A stretch of DNA of 64,000 nucleotides from Laguncularia racemosa (GCA_037954665.1 JBBMOL010000023.1:4588001-4652000), one strand, 5' to 3'; positions 9,790-24,000 are shown, counted from the stretch's first letter. The notes: generated by a model from the letters alone, not told the origin. Numbers and translations are program-made.

Positions 9790-12760
9790 AAAAGAATAAA
9801 ATATAAGCCCTACATTTTAATATTGATCTCACATAAGAAGTAATCACAATATTTAAAAAATTACTAAAGATAATTTGAAAACAACCCAACTCAATATTTC
9901 ATTAACTTTATTTTATATATTTTATTCTTACAAGTATAGATCAATCCAAAGAAATTAAATTTCAGTCGATGGAAACAAACTACAACCAACTAGTGTTTTG
10001 AATTGTCAGGTGGAAAAATAAACAAATAAATTAGAAGAAGAGGGGCCAATTTGTCTTGTTAATCCAAACCAAATAAAATAATTTGTATCTCGCGCCACCA
10101 AGAAAGATGGAAAGCAATTGCTACAAGTTCCAATTCCACCTGTCAAAACTGTGCAGTAAATGAACTCATCTTTGAAAATTTAGATAAGAACTCAGTATAT
10201 TCCACTTGTCATCATCATTAAATACATTACCCTTAGCTAACCTAAATCAACCAATATTTCCTAGCCCAATTTGCTATGCACAACGTGCTGCCCAAGTTTG
10301 TTTCAAAATCTTCCATCTTATCATTTCCAGATCTTTACAAAATCTATTTATTTTTATCGTGCACTATTTACATATTTTATAATATAATTTACATATTTTA
10401 ATACATAGGTTAAAAAGTTTTAAAAGATAACCCTTTATCCTTTTCTTACCTAATTGAAAACGATGTTTTTTTTTTATTAATTAGTCAAGCTCAAAAGAGT
10501 GAATATTACTAATTTAAAAAATTAATAAAACTCATAACTAATCGAAACCAAAAGATACATAATAATTACTAACACAATATGATAACAAGACGTATAATAC
10601 AATTCGATTAGGAATATGATTATAAAAAAAAAATACAAGAAATAACATGACATACAATACCAAAAAACAATTATGATATAAATAAATATGATTATATTAT
10701 AACTTAATTATTTATCATTATAGCTTAATTATTTATTATTTTTTATATTGATATAAATTGATTATAATTTAAATATACAATCATCACGTTGACACAAATT
10801 TCCAATCATTACATGGAATGAATTTAACCGCAGCCCATTTCTTGGAGCCCACGATACAAACAGAAGACAAATCAACATTTAGTTCTCGAATTACCCAACT
10901 TGAACCACTCGTTGAACATCAACCAGAAGAAAATATAAAAGCTTTAGCAAACCCATTTATCTACTATGCCTAGGATGACACCATCCCCAATCAAAACAAA
11001 TGTCAGCTAAACTTGCCCTAAAATCTGTCTTTTATGAATTTCAGAAGCTAAAAATACCATCAAGAAGATGTTTCCACCTATATGTTTATTTCATTCTAGT
11101 TTAGATGAGCAGATATTCTCATATTTATGCGGTTCAAGTTGAAATTTTTAAACTTATGATGCAATTTATTTTCTTAGTATAATATCTTTAATACCAATAA
11201 ATTTGACATTAGAATAAGGATGGAATGAAATCAAATAGAAAAAACATATTAATTTACATAGATATGCCGAGATTACACAAACCAAATAAGGCATTAGAAC
11301 TTCATTTCTTATAAAATAATATAATAGATGTTGATTACCATTGAAAAAACAAAAAAAGAAAAGAAAAGAAAAGGGTAAGGTAAAAAGTAGTACTTGTAGA
11401 TACGTATGTCGAGGGATAAAACTTTGAGTGTGTAGTTTCTTCGAATATGGGAAGCACCCTAACTATTAAATCTTAAGTATTAAGTTGGTAGAATGTACAT
11501 GCGTGCATGTTTAAAAATACCCAGTCAAGTAGTAGAATAGATTAAAAAAATTTATTTATTTCACCTGAAATATTGTTATGTATTCGGCCTACAAGGAGTG
11601 CCTTTATATTACTATTTTACATTATTTATTTTAAATAATGTTGTTACATCGTATGTTTGATTTCATACATTCATTTAATGAGTAATAACTTACTTGTACT
11701 ATGTTATACATAATATGAGAGGAATCTCACTGAGTTGTGATTTGCTCACCCCCTATAGTCTTTCTTGCAAGCCACTTAAAGCTTGGGATGGGTTAGGATT
11801 TGTGTAAAAAGCATCTCTTATTAAAAATCTTACAAGATAGGTTTAGTTTTAGGGTTAAATTTGTGCAACATAAATTGTGATATGAGAGGTTCAAGTTCTA
11901 CTTAGTTGTTAGAAATCAAATTGTAATTTTTCTTAAATCTTACTTAAGGGATAAAATAAAATAAAATAAAATAAAATAAAAAATTCTTTCCAATCTTAAT
12001 ATTTGATGGGGGATACTAATTCTCTATGATCTTAAATTGCTATTTATCTTTTGAAATAATTATTTATATTTTCTTATTTATTATCTCTAATTATTTTATC
12101 TTATTATAAATAAATTTAAATTTTTGAATTTTTTGCACTCTACATATAAAATGATTTTCATATAATGAATACACACAAAGTGATAACTTACTAAAATTAC
12201 TACTATCAACCCCATCCAGAAGGCATGATAGAATGACTTTGAACAATAATGGAGAATTGTTTGCCTTTAATATAAATTCCATCCGACATTCCTACATTTA
12301 TCAACACATTTATTTTCATTCTCTTGTAAAGCAAGTACTACTTTTTTTGTTTCATTTTTAATATAACTCTTCTTACAACCAAAGGAATCCTTTTTTTTTT
12401 CCCTTGTATATTTTAAACTTTATCCATGGGATTTTAGCTTAATAAATTAAGTCATGAAGCAAGGTAAGGATACCTTGAAATCTTATAAATATATTTTCAA
12501 CCTATTGTATGTGTCGTTTTAAGTGCAAATAAACAAATTAATAGATATTACTCTTATATTTTATTCCATAAGTATTACAACTTTATTCCTACTTTATTTG
12601 ATTTCTGCCAACCAAACATATCATAAGGAATAATAGAGTTATGATTTGCACTGCACTTTAAAAATAGGGGAAATTGAAAGATCCGACATGGATAAAGTAT
12701 AGCAAGGTAAAAATTGGAAACCAATAGATTAGCAAAAGCAATGTATATTCGAAATACACA
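9790..12760. other. AT-rich intergenic stretch, no gene recognised
   Basis: I see no supportable coding or RNA gene here. It contains a short (ATAAA)6 array at 11951-11980 and long A/T runs. Short open frames such as 12091-12282 (minus) have no family resemblance and AT-driven composition. Confidence 0.6.
11951..11983. repeat. ATAAA pentanucleotide microsatellite
   Basis: Six tandem ATAAA units in an AT-rich intergenic region, ending in a short A-run. Confidence 0.9.
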
Positions 12761-12761
12761 T

Positions 12762-13204
12762 CTATACTAAAATAAGGGTTTTCCTATTTAAGTAATCTAG
12801 TACCTTTCTCTTCAAAGGGAAATATTTAGGATTTATCACGGTTGTATTGACAAGCCTAAACCACTGATTAGTAGGTTTACAAGTTTTGTCACCCGTGGAG
12901 CATATGTTACAGGTACTAATAATAAGTTTATATTTTGGGTCAACATCCAAGCAAGTGGTGTTGCCATCAATATCCTTAGTAGAGGGATGCATTTTGGAGT
13001 TTGATATAATCTCCCATACAGACCCATTTGGATGAAGATTTGCTTCACCATTAATGTGAAGAGCGGATAAGAAATAGTTGCTATCCATTAGTGTGAGTTT
13101 CATCTCATTTGTGTATAAAAAGGGTACATGCCTTGAACAAGGTCCTAACCTTAGTGAATTGAACGCTGCTCCAATCACACAAAGACCAGTTTCTAGGTGG
13201 AAGA
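12762..13204 (-). pseudogene. GH5 pseudogene, C-terminal ricin-type trefoil exon
   Basis: After a CAG acceptor the frame is open to the stop at 12762. It reads HLETGLCV, CSRHVPFLYT, the trefoil-type repeat WEIISNSKMHPSTKDIDGNTT with CLDVDPKYK, then ICSTGDKTCKPTNQWFRLVNTTVI, whose QWF..V closes these proteins. This is the least damaged exon. It lacks an additional connecting exon usual in relatives, or has an abbreviated linker. Confidence 0.7.
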
Positions 13205-13884
13205 CTGCCTTTATCTATTCCTAACTAGGACCTATAATAAAACAAGAGAAGGGTAAATGAAAATCAGGCTACTTTAAAGAAATTTTATGACTAATTTTTT
13301 TCAAAATTCATTTAAATTTACTGCATTATCCAATTTACATTTGCTACCAAGCTTAAACTTTGGTTAAGTACAACCTTTTGCTAAAATATGGTAAAAACAC
13401 ACCGGTTGTGTTTGTTTTTTAGAAATTTTTTTCCTTTTTTTCAATATTTTTTACAATCAAAATCTTAAAATTATCAATTATTATTACAATAGCAGTGTTC
13501 AATAATAACTAGTGGTAGGAAACAAAAAATACAAATAATGGTTGATAGTATTCACTAACCATTATATAATATGTTAATAAAAAAAATAATATCACGTATT
13601 AATTTTCTAATTTTTTATTATTATTTTTCATAATTATTAACTACTGTTATTACTAGCCCACCGCTATCATCACACTCATCAATCTTCCCTTACCATTACC
13701 AGCTGCCAATATTTACAATCTCTTCAAACCGTAGCAGTTGAGTGTAACAAATTTTGACAAGTTTGAAAAGCCTTAGTGCAAAACAAGCACACCCTAAATG
13801 TAGGTTTATTCCTACGCTTACATGTGTCATCTAATAAAGGGAATCAAGCACAAAATGCAATTAAGAAAAATGATGCATATATAC

Positions 13885-14416
13885 CTTTGAAGGGTTTCTG
13901 GAGCACTGAGATTCTATGCAGGTACTTTTGGTTTCAGACGAGACCAATTGTAATCCAACAAGCCATACCACCCATCTACCCCTAGTTTTCCTTCTCTCAA
14001 GTAGTAACTCCCTTGAAGTGACCATACAGCAAAATCCCAATCCCTTTCTGCTGCCATGCCCATGAAGCAACCCAAGAACCCATTTTCAATGTGGAGAAAT
14101 GCTCCTCCAGTGTGTATGTCTACACCAAAATTCGCTCATAAATAGTGCATACTCAAACCCTTTCTCCGTCAAGAAGGCATTCTTGTCCATCATTTCATTT
14201 GATACGCTTCCGCAAGCATCATTCAAATTATTGTTGGCCCATGCATCGCCACTCGAAAACGAATACCAATGCATCTCAAACACAAGTTTTCCAGGGAAGG
14301 ATACATTAACAGGCTTACTTTTTAAAAATCTGAAATCTTTATCGAAGTTGAGACCAGAGAGAATGACAAGAACATTGGGGTTTGCAGCGTGGATTGTTTC
14401 TGCTCCTTGCATGTAC
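13885..14416 (-). pseudogene. GH5 pseudogene, catalytic exon with two frameshifts
   Basis: The exon begins after TTTAG and reads YMQGAETIHAANPNVLVILS, LNFDKD, GKLVFEMHWYSFSSGDAW, then MSEF, the segment with the nucleophile Glu. One extra T directly after SEF shifts the frame (near 14120). In the new frame the family sequence continues (GVD, FMGMAAERDWDFAVWSLQG, YYLREGK, GWYGLLDYNWS). A second frameshift occurs near 13935, after which RISVLQKPF is readable up to a GT donor at 13884. Two independent indels show relaxed constraint. Confidence 0.8.
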
Positions 14417-14433
14417 CTAAAGACCCCTTAGAT

Positions 14434-14462
14434 GTCGTCGTCATCGTCATCATCATCATCAT
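14434..14462. repeat. Trinucleotide (GTC/ATC) microsatellite
   Basis: GTCGTC followed by CATC-type triplets at the 5' edge of the catalytic exon of the GH5 pseudogene, where the deleted exon should lie. It may be a slippage product near the deletion. Confidence 0.8.
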
Positions 14463-14761
14463 GTAACATTATATGTATAATACCTAATTAGATTACTCGC
14501 TAGCTAGAGAAAAGGCCCATTTTATTTCGAAAATGCAAATGAATGTCCTAAATAATAAATTTTTCACCTTTGATAAGGAATCAAATAGTGAAATTTCTTA
14601 TTTTTTTCATACAATTACCATTTTATAAAGTATGTAATCAGCATAAAGTATAAAAAAACTTCTTTCTGAATCTTGACAAGTAGTCGAACATCGATTAACG
14701 GACCCTATTATTAATTCTTCACTACTAGACGAGAAGGGGATGACAGAATATGATACCTGTA

Positions 14762-15184
14762 CTAGTCATCCGGATTTTCTCTAGGCCACGAAGATAAAGA
14801 AATATCTATATGAAATGTCTGGCTAACGGTGAAAGAAGATAAAGAAGCATTGTTAAGCAATTCAAGAGCCCATGTGAACCTAACACAATTGAACCCCATC
14901 TTCCTGACTTTTCGTGCAATCTCGGCCGCAGGCTGCTTGCTAAGTCCCTCAGCTAACATGGGTTGAAGATGAGATGGCCAGTTGACACATCCAAGCTTCA
15001 CCCGTTTCCCATCTTGATTCACTATCCATCTCGAGTTGGTATGAAGTGGCTTCACCTCCAAGGAACTGCTAGAAAGTACAAAAACGATAGCACATATATA
15101 AAAATCAACTGTAGAATAGGCATTATTGCCATTGTTGTGTGTCTCATGTCGCAACGAAGAAGAGGAAAGCTTGAAGAATGACAA
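14762..15184 (-). pseudogene. GH5 pseudogene, N-terminal exon
   Basis: The 140-codon open segment has a hydrophobic stretch (YICAIVFVLSSSS) that could be a signal peptide. It is followed by the GH5 start: PLHTNSRWIVNQDGKRVKL, CVNWPSHLQPM.AEGLSKQP, IARKVRKMGFNCVRFTWALELL. After TVSQTF the family resemblance stops and the frame runs into intron-like sequence. The Met at 15184 is the first in frame; the true start could be any nearby Met. Confidence 0.75.
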
Positions 15185-15189
15185 TGTAA

Positions 15190-18100
15190 GAGTTAAGGAC
15201 CATTCACGTTTATATGCACTTGCTAGACAAGCCTAACTTGAGTCTTTCAAAGGCAAATACTAGATTAGTGAGAGGATTTTCCACTTATAGAAAGCGTTAA
15301 TGGGATGTAATGGCACTCTGAATGAGAAACTGTAATGTAATTCTTAATGGATAAAGATAAACGTGTAATGTAAATCTTAATGGATAATATCACACTCAGT
15401 TAATTATATTGTGCGTATATTATGATTGTCTAAAACATAAGTATGCGGTGAAGACACAATGAGAAAATAATGAGAAAAAATTTAGGCTATATAGTTAACT
15501 CCTAAACCATTTATAGGTTTTTTTAGTTGGCCATTGTTTCTTTAAGATTTAGATTGAAATTTTGAAAACTGTTCGGGTATTGCGTTTTATGTGTATAAAC
15601 AAAAATATCTATATAAACCTTTTCCTGGGTTAAAGCATGTGATTGATGAGTGTCCTTTTGGGATTCGTGCTCTTACCGGTGGAGGACGCCTACATTTAAC
15701 TCTAAAGCAGGTTATAAATGTAAAAAGAAGATTGAAAATTCTTAATAGGGTTATAGACGATGTTGAGTTGGCTTTTAGACCGCTAGGATTGCTTTTTCTT
15801 TTTTTCTTTTTTTCTTTTTTAAATTTTCCTTTTGGCCATTTGACAATTAAGAAGATGTAAATGACATATTTGATGAGTACTATCCGCTATTGCTTCTACA
15901 TTGTAAGATTTTTCGCGAAAACAAGTCTAACATTTCTAGACAACTATCTGAGTGTGTTTACTTTGTTTGAGTTCATGATTATTAGACCTTTCCTTTCCAA
16001 GGATGAAGAGAAGAAATTCCTCGTTAGGGATCCTTTATTATTCCTATTAGTGGAAAAACTTGGATTATGGTTTCATTTTAATATAAAAATAAATGACTAA
16101 CTTATGTCATGAAATCAATTAACCTAGTAAATTGTGTTAACAAATGTTTTAGGCTGCAAAATCGAACTTGTGAACATTCTACCACATCCCCTTACTATAA
16201 TAAGAGTATAAAAGGCCTAGTTCGGTTTTTTTTTTTTTTTTTTGTATCTATTTTATTAAGCTAAAACCCATCTTTTGGTTACACACCTTTCAAATATGTA
16301 TTCTTATTGTAATATTCCATCATTTACCCCTAGGATGAACTACCTATCTATTTCTTTCAATTGTTAGTTTAGGATTTTCAAATAATTTTCCTAATTTTAC
16401 TATAAAAGAGAACTCTCTCTTTATGCTCAAATTAAAATAATACACATCAACACAGTAATAATGACAATGTAAATTGAATACGATATCCTATACAATCAAA
16501 ATATTATGACACTTGTTAATCTATATCAATATTTATTATATTTATTATTCATTATATCTATTTTTTGGCCAACCATTATCTATACTATTAAAGTGGTTGA
16601 AGCTATTTCTAATATCTTAAGTTTTGGTAGAATTTTTTCCTTTCAAAAATACGATAAAGACCTTATGCGTTTGCTTTTCTTAGTCAAAGAATAACTCATA
16701 CGAGGATAATATTGAAAAATCAATTATAATAACTCATAAAAGGATAATGTTGGATGTGATAACCTGAGTATTCAAGCTACTAATTTGGGCCTTGGACTAA
16801 TGTCTTTAAATTTAGACCAAACTTTGTAACGTGACCACAAGAGTTACTCAAAATGATCTCGCAAGTGTGTTTTTTAAACTAAAAATATGAATGAATTAAT
16901 TTTGTTAAAAGTATGAAGTAATCGCTACATTCCATATCCATTGAAACCTCGAATAGCAAGCTTCAAGATTTAATGAGATATTAAAGACAAATTATTCTAT
17001 TTATAAAGTTAATAATATAGAAGGAAAATGAACTTATAGAATATATGAATGCACACATTTATTAGCTAGCACAGTGCTTAAAAGTAAGTAAAATACACAC
17101 CCACGTAATTGTATTCACTAAATACAGCAACTCAAATAAACTTACCAGGACTTTCCTCTTCTGGACGTGGACGTGATGTGAAGTAGAGTCCAAAATTAAG
17201 TAGCTTAATGCTGGGGCAGTAAGTAACTAATAAAGATATGGGGATTAAGTTGTAAATATGGAGAAAATAAAAACTCAGCACCTCAAAGCAACAATATATA
17301 GCAGGAGCACCCACGTTTCAATGGCGGCACTAATTTGGATTTACACCTAGCAAGCTTTAAATCCCCCTTGCTCTTAAATCACTCGTTGGCATGCAGCTAG
17401 GATTTAGTGGAATGTGACTCACTTAACATAGAATAACAAGAGAACACCTAACAATAATTTAGGAATTGTGGTAAACTCCGTTGAAGAAAACCAATTTTCA
17501 GTGTAATGATTCATCTTTTTGGTTTTAGTTTAACTTCCTTAACTAGTTACAGCACATCATTCTGATATTTGAAGATGGTTTCTTTATGTCATTTCTAAAG
17601 TAGAGATAAGACAATATCATCTAAACCTATTCTTGGTATATACAATTTTTTTTCCACAATTAACACCATCATATGGTAATTGTAATCCCTATAAAGATAG
17701 TGCGTCTCACACAATTAACTTGCAATGTAAAAACAAAAATGCTACCAATTGACATTCCACACCTATATGGTGGTTTATTACTACTATACTCAACCTAAAT
17801 GATGGTGTCACCAACAAATTTCTAACTTACCCAATCTCTTGAATCCACAAGCCATTCACATCACCTATATTATGATTACAAAACCCCCTACTAAGCAAAT
17901 ATATACATCTATTCTATTTACATGCAGTTAACAAGATTATGTAAAACATAACACGGTGATCTACTAATGGTAAAGAAAACCCAAAAGCCTTATTCTTCCC
18001 CTTATTCGCCTCCCCTTAACTCCTTAAGAAGCAAAGTGAGTACTAGAAAACAAGAAACCAAATGATAACGTAATAGTTAATTGCCCCTGTATGCTTACAC

Positions 18101-21100
18101 ATCATGTTAGTAGTTCTTTAGTGTACCTTTCACCTACTACAAACAAACAAGGTGAACAGATCCCCATAGGTTATTAATACCAAACCGATTCATCAATCAT
18201 GCCACAAACTTATCAAGTCAACTGGAAGATCATATCATAAACTTACTAGGTAGGAAACAAATCTTACTTTACTTAAGTGTGTTGAGTTAGTACACAAAGG
18301 TTAATCGTTAGCATCCAACCATCTTACACCAAACCCAACTAGTGACCTTTTAACATCTATAGTTATATCTGATACCAAACCAAGTACCACACCACAAAAA
18401 TACTTGATACATTCAATATACAAACACAATCAAAGACCTAAAAAACACACCACATTACAATTATCAATCGAGTTTAGAAGAGATTAACCCTCCCCCTGCT
18501 TCTCTTACCAGTTTACTAATATGGGAAGCTAATCTACTATTCAAGAATCACTTACAGTCAACAATATCACATAGCAACACCAATAATAGTTCTAAAATCC
18601 TTTTATATTGATCACAATAAGTTATTATACAGAGTTCAACAGTTATCAAGTGAATAGTCTACATTCTCAACCAGTTACACTACAACTAATTAAGTTAAGA
18701 CAATACTCACTTAGCTCAAGCAACCCTTATCAATCCTCGAACTCAATTGATCCTATCATGTACAACTCATTAAGTCAAAATATAATAACCTAAGCATAAC
18801 TCACTATTTCAAGATTCCACTTTTACATTATCTACAAAAGGGTCATTAGTTACCCATTTTAACACTCTTTATATCCTAGTGAGAAGTATTATCTAAATAT
18901 AACAAGTAATTAAGTATGACCGTTTTACAATTTACGAAAACATCAATGCTTATAGCTTTAATTTACCCCATAAGTTATCATATTTGTTTAATGAACTTGT
19001 GTTACACTAAATACCAAATCAAGAGTTGTCATTCCCTCCTCAATAGTTACTAACCAACACAAGCTTCTCATGAAAACATAATTTTATTTTATTTTTTATA
19101 AATTTATAGCTAAATATTATTGACTTGCTTCCTAAATACCAGCTAAGTTAGTATATAGCCAAGAATACTTGTTATCTAAATAGCAAGCATTATACTTAAT
19201 TATTCTTTTGTTTTTCAAAAATTATTGTAATATCACAAATACATGCACCTTCAATTTTGCTAGCTATATATCAAATCATCCCTTTGCCTATATTCATTAA
19301 GATTTTGTTCTTGATCTCAAAATTGCAACTGGTGAATCCTTTCTTACATGAGAAATCACTTGAAAATGTTTCTCACAGCATATATACAACCCCCAGTAGT
19401 TGGAATCCATCACAAGTGCTGAGAAATTTCATAAAAAACCGTTTATTCCCTTTTCTTTGAAAAGCCTATGGCTTTATTCAAATGTATCATACAAATATTA
19501 AACTTGAAATTTTACTTTATTTTTTTATAAACTCCTTCCATGTATGTAAAATGTATGAAAACGAGTGCCCACAAACATAACTTTAGTACAAAACACCACC
19601 ATTTGTTATTTCAAAATTAGCTTCAACTTTCCTCCAAACAATGGTATTTCTTAAAGACATATTATAAAATTCAACAATTTCATAAAAACGAAATACAACT
19701 TTAAATTACATCTAAGCTAACCTAGGAATAAGTTTTCTTGTAATTAAATATGGAGATTTAATATTTTTATAAAAACGAACAAGTTTCCAATGGATGACAA
19801 ATTATAACTATCAATCTATATTTAGACTTACATTAAAGCGTGTATACTCTTTATTTTGAAAAAAAAAAAAAAACTTTATGGATCGATTCGACTAACTTTT
19901 GTAGCCTCATTGTAGAGCTTAGAGTAAATCAAAAAGCGTTGTCTCGAGCCTTACTGAGTTACTTGAAAGCTCAGGTATCACATCCAGCTTTATTCCCTTG
20001 GAAGGTATTTCAATTACGGATTTTAGGTGTAGTAACGCAGAGGAATTTCAGATTTTCATATTTGAGGAATAAAGCACGCAAAAGTGCACCCTCTCTTTAC
20101 CAAATGTTTTGAAAAATTAAACAAGGTATGTTAGTTAGTTCATCAAAACCTCCCTCACATGTTTTTATTGGATAGCTTAATTGATCAAAGTCCATGGTTG
20201 TTGGTTATTGTATCACAAATAATACAGATATATACTCTAGGATATAAGTTATATGGCATACACAATAGGTTACATGTTTACATGCATATTAATTCCACTA
20301 TTTTTGTAGTTGTAACTCGTTGTATTTGTGTAATGATTAATAAATGAACTATACAATTCTTTATATCTCCTGTTAGGAGATTTTTATTTTTCATGGTTTT
20401 AGAGTCTCACAATTTTATGTGTTAAAAAAAAAAATGAAGAAACACAGTGGAAATAATATGGCAACTATAGCAAAAGTATGACTATTGAGGTTAATATTCT
20501 TCTCCTACAAATTCTAGTCGGCACAAATGAAGCTTAAGTATTGAAATCTTTAGGAATTTAAATATAGGAAAAGTAATACAATTAAATAGGGATATAAGAA
20601 ACCTACTTATGTGAGGACACAACAAAACAATATCAAAATATTACTATAAAAAAAAAAACTAATCTAAGTACGACCGAAAACTCGAAACACCACCTAAACA
20701 GCCACCACCACTACCAAAGCATCGGCCCACCTTGAGGGGAGAGGTAGCCACCAAAGACCATCTCATACTAACTTTTGGAGACCAATGACTCAAGTGTGAG
20801 GGAGGAGAATGGCTGGGGCGGCATTTATAATTGAGGAATCAACCTTGGAAAATCAATATTTAATTCTACACCAAGTGAAAAATTCTGAAAAATTAGACAC
20901 TTGTCCTTAACATATTGACACGTGTTGTGCTAAAATTTCATGATTTTTGGACACTTGTGTGAATTTTGGTGGATTTTTTTATTAAAAATATAGAACATTT
21001 TAGCATTATTCTAATTCTATAAATTATTAACTAATTTATTCTTTACTTTTTCAAAGATATCTTACATTATGTCCTAACATGTTCTTATCATGTTTGGGTG

Positions 21101-23477
21101 ACTCAAAAATTATTTGGTCATTTAGGGTTATTTTATGTAATATTTTGTCATATTTATATATTACTATATTATTTTATTATTTTCTTTGGTTTTCAAAATT
21201 AATGTGTAGTTATTAGGTGTAGAAAAAATTCCTTTTCATGTCTTGTATGGATGAAGCATAAGTCCCTATCAATGTCTTAATCTTGCTTTTTTACTATTTA
21301 CTCATCTATTTTTACAATTTATTAGATACTATTTTACTTTTTATTATAGATTTTTACTTTTACTTTAGATCATTACTTTTACTATAAATTCTTATTTTTA
21401 TTGTAAATTTTTTTACTTTTAGGGTAAATTTTGTATTTTAGGACTTTTTAATTCATTTTTACTATTTTTCTCGATTATGGTAAGTTTTCTAATTTCTACC
21501 CAAATTTTATGGGTTTTAGGCTTTCCAACTATATTGGATGGTTGATTAGTGTTTAATTCTTTAAGTTGGGATTTAATTAATCTAATGGTGTGAGTAACAT
21601 TTTTTCTTAACTTGACTTTCAATGGTTCTCAAGTAGGAATCTGCTTATCGTTACTATTCTAGGATGAACTTAGTTGCTACTAGACTAAGTTTTGACCTAA
21701 GTTACAAATTAAGTCTTGAGTTGGGTTTTATGTGTATGGTTAAGCAAGTTTGGAGTCTTTACAGCTTGGGTAAACGAAAAATAGATTGAGTGTTTTCTAA
21801 ATGTCCAATTGTTTCTTTTAAGCCATTCCCAATTATACCATAGGCCAATTTTGTTAGATACCAAATCTACATTTTCAAGAAGGTCAACATAGAGATAGAC
21901 TTTTAATTCCAAAACATGTGGTTGAGGCATGCACCCAAACTTTAAAACTTAAGTGAGAAAAAATTGGAAACAACCAAATTTTAAATTTCTTCAAGATTCA
22001 GAGAATTTTAAAGAAAAACTAAAAACCTAAAATAGAGAAACATTTGGGCTCATCCATTAAAAAAAAAAAAAAAGGAAGGATATTGGCAAGCTTTTGAATG
22101 ATTTGGAGATGAAATAGTCATCCTTCTCTGGAGTCAATGAATATGATTAACTATGTTAAGGAGGAGTAAAACAAAATTCTAGGAAATATGAAGAACTTTT
22201 ATGGGCTAGTAAGATAAATGTGAATTAAATTATAGATGGAGAAAGACACATAAGGTTTTTGCATCTTTGTACAATGGCAAGAAGGGTGAAAATTAGAATG
22301 GTAAGGATTCATGATGATAGGAGAAATTGGATAATGGATAAAAATCTGGTCATGGACTGCATGGTGAGGTATTTTACTAAACTCTCTCTATTCGATAAAA
22401 AGGCTTGCTTTAATGTTAGCTTAGTATTTTCTGAGCTTTCCTTAATTTTTTATTATTTTATCTATTTTTCAATATTTTTTATTTTATTTATTTAATAAAT
22501 TATATAAAAGAATAAAAAATTGTCACGTGTTATAATTTATAATCATGAATACCCATCGCAACTTTTCCCTTTGTAATCACCACAACAACCTATAAGTTTG
22601 GAAGCCAATGGAAACCACACAATTCAAACATAGGTTGATAAGCTCGTTACATTTGTCACCATTGGAGCCAATTACGGACAGCTTTTAGCCAACAACATAT
22701 ATTAACTGCACCGATTGAAGCGTGAACAAGACTTATGGTAATTGGTATAAAACAACAAACATTTATTTTAACTACATGTATACAAAGGACACAACTCAAA
22801 CATACTTTAAAGAATAATATATGATTAAATTTTTAAATAATGATTCGTGATTTCGATCATTATGAAAATTGGGTACTTATGAATATCATTTGATCTTTTA
22901 CATATTCATTATAAAAGATAATTTGTGTTTTTTATTTTAAATTCCATATATGGCAAATGAAGCACACTGTCATGATTACCTTCGTAATCCTTATGTGGTA
23001 TTAAGTATTCCTCAAATCCCCAAGTGTATCATTCTTTTTACTCAGAAAATGACCTACAAATGTAAACCACGGATGCGTGAAAAACAATTCATTCAATATT
23101 AACTTTAGGTATACCTGTATAATGGGTACTTTTAAAATTAATTAAATAAGCAATTTACATATGGTATTGGTTTAGGAACTACACCTTTTTCTATATTGTT
23201 GTTATTATATAAATAAGAGCGACACCCTTTTTATATAACTATGGTTGTTATATAACGTTTCTCAAATTATGATTATTGTCTTTATTTAAAATTTTTTTAT
23301 TAATATAGATTTTCTTTGTTATAGATATAGATTTGGGAATAAATACAAATTTTCAATAAACAACATATTATAAATATACGAAAGTAGTTATTGAAACTCA
23401 CAATTGTTAATTTCACTAAACTCGCAATTGTCAATTTCTCATTTATCTATACATATAATTAATACGTAATGACCGTT
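15190..23477. other. AT-rich intergenic stretch, no gene recognised
   Basis: Several open frames of 60-90 codons (for example 15591-15860, 15861-16100, 19840-20112, all +) show no recognisable domain. An 18-T run lies at 16226-16243 downstream of a TATAAAAGG at about 16207. I cannot assign any gene or element here. Confidence 0.5.
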
Positions 23478-23482
23478 GTCAT

Positions 23483-23999
23483 TGATGCGGACATCGTGGA
23501 GGACACAGGTTGACACACGGGTGGATACACGGCCGTGTATCGCATCAAATCTCCACAGAAGCTTACACGGGTACAGGCACGGCCAGGGACACGGCCGTGT
23601 GTTCTATCAGGATTCTTACAGAAACTTACACGGGTTCGGGTTCGGGTTCGGGCACGGCTTGGGACACGGCCGTGTACTGCGCTCGTCACATGCCCAGAAC
23701 CATACACGGCCTAGAGGCACGGCCGTGTATGCGATAGGTTATAGACGTGTATATCATTATTTATTTCCACATGTACGCTTAGATTTTCTCCTTTTAGATA
23801 TTTTACGGGGGAGTATATATACCCTTTTGTCAGACATGTTAGGGTTACGTATTATTATACTTTGAAATACACTTTGAGAGAGATTTTTCTCCGTTCATCG
23901 GTTGTGCGCAACCAGAGTTGGCATCAAAGAGTTACTCTTTGTTGTTGTGAAACCAATCCATATTCGGATTCGTTTCGTTACGCTTTCCGCGCTGCGTCA
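23483..23999 (+). repeat. Left LTR of chromovirus 1
   Basis: 517 bp, TGATGCGG...GCGTCA. The U3 half is GC-rich and carries four copies of an ACACGG...CCGTGT module, three of them near-perfect palindromes (23526-23539, 23589-23600, 23664-23676). A GGGTTC hexamer is repeated three times at 23633-23652; the right LTR has a single copy. A TATA box (AGTATATATACC) lies near 23812. The R/U5 part ends in a CpG-rich GCTTTCCGCGCTGCGTCA. Confidence 0.92.
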
Positions 24000-24000
24000 G

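Larger units (their letters stand above)
12762..15184 (-). pseudogene. GH5 cellulase/beta-mannanase-type gene, exon-deleted pseudogene
   Basis: Three exon-like blocks on the minus strand match plant glycoside hydrolase family 5 proteins with a C-terminal ricin-type trefoil domain: N-terminal (15184-14762), catalytic (14416-13885) and trefoil (13204-12762). Such proteins are secreted and act on cell-wall polysaccharides. The junction between the second and third block keeps splice sites and phase (exon ending ...AAG/gtat, next after cag, completing a Val codon). The exon between the first and second blocks is absent: about 90 residues that hold the NE acid/base motif. The 350 bp between them hold no trace of it. 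Two single-base frameshifts also break the catalytic block. It is therefore a pseudogene. Confidence 0.8.

Noticed and set aside
15591..16100. Two consecutive open frames of 89 and 79 codons (+)
   Set aside because: No domain recognised, low-complexity Phe/Leu tracts from T-runs, no splice or promoter context. Could be an old gene relic, but I cannot support it.
23476..23865. Open frames in both directions within the chromovirus LTR (also 28690-28944, 33438-33989, 33787-34092)
   Set aside because: They arise from GC-rich palindromic U3 repeats, appear on both strands and in several frames, and have repetitive composition (RTHG, DTAVY). They are LTR sequence, not genes.
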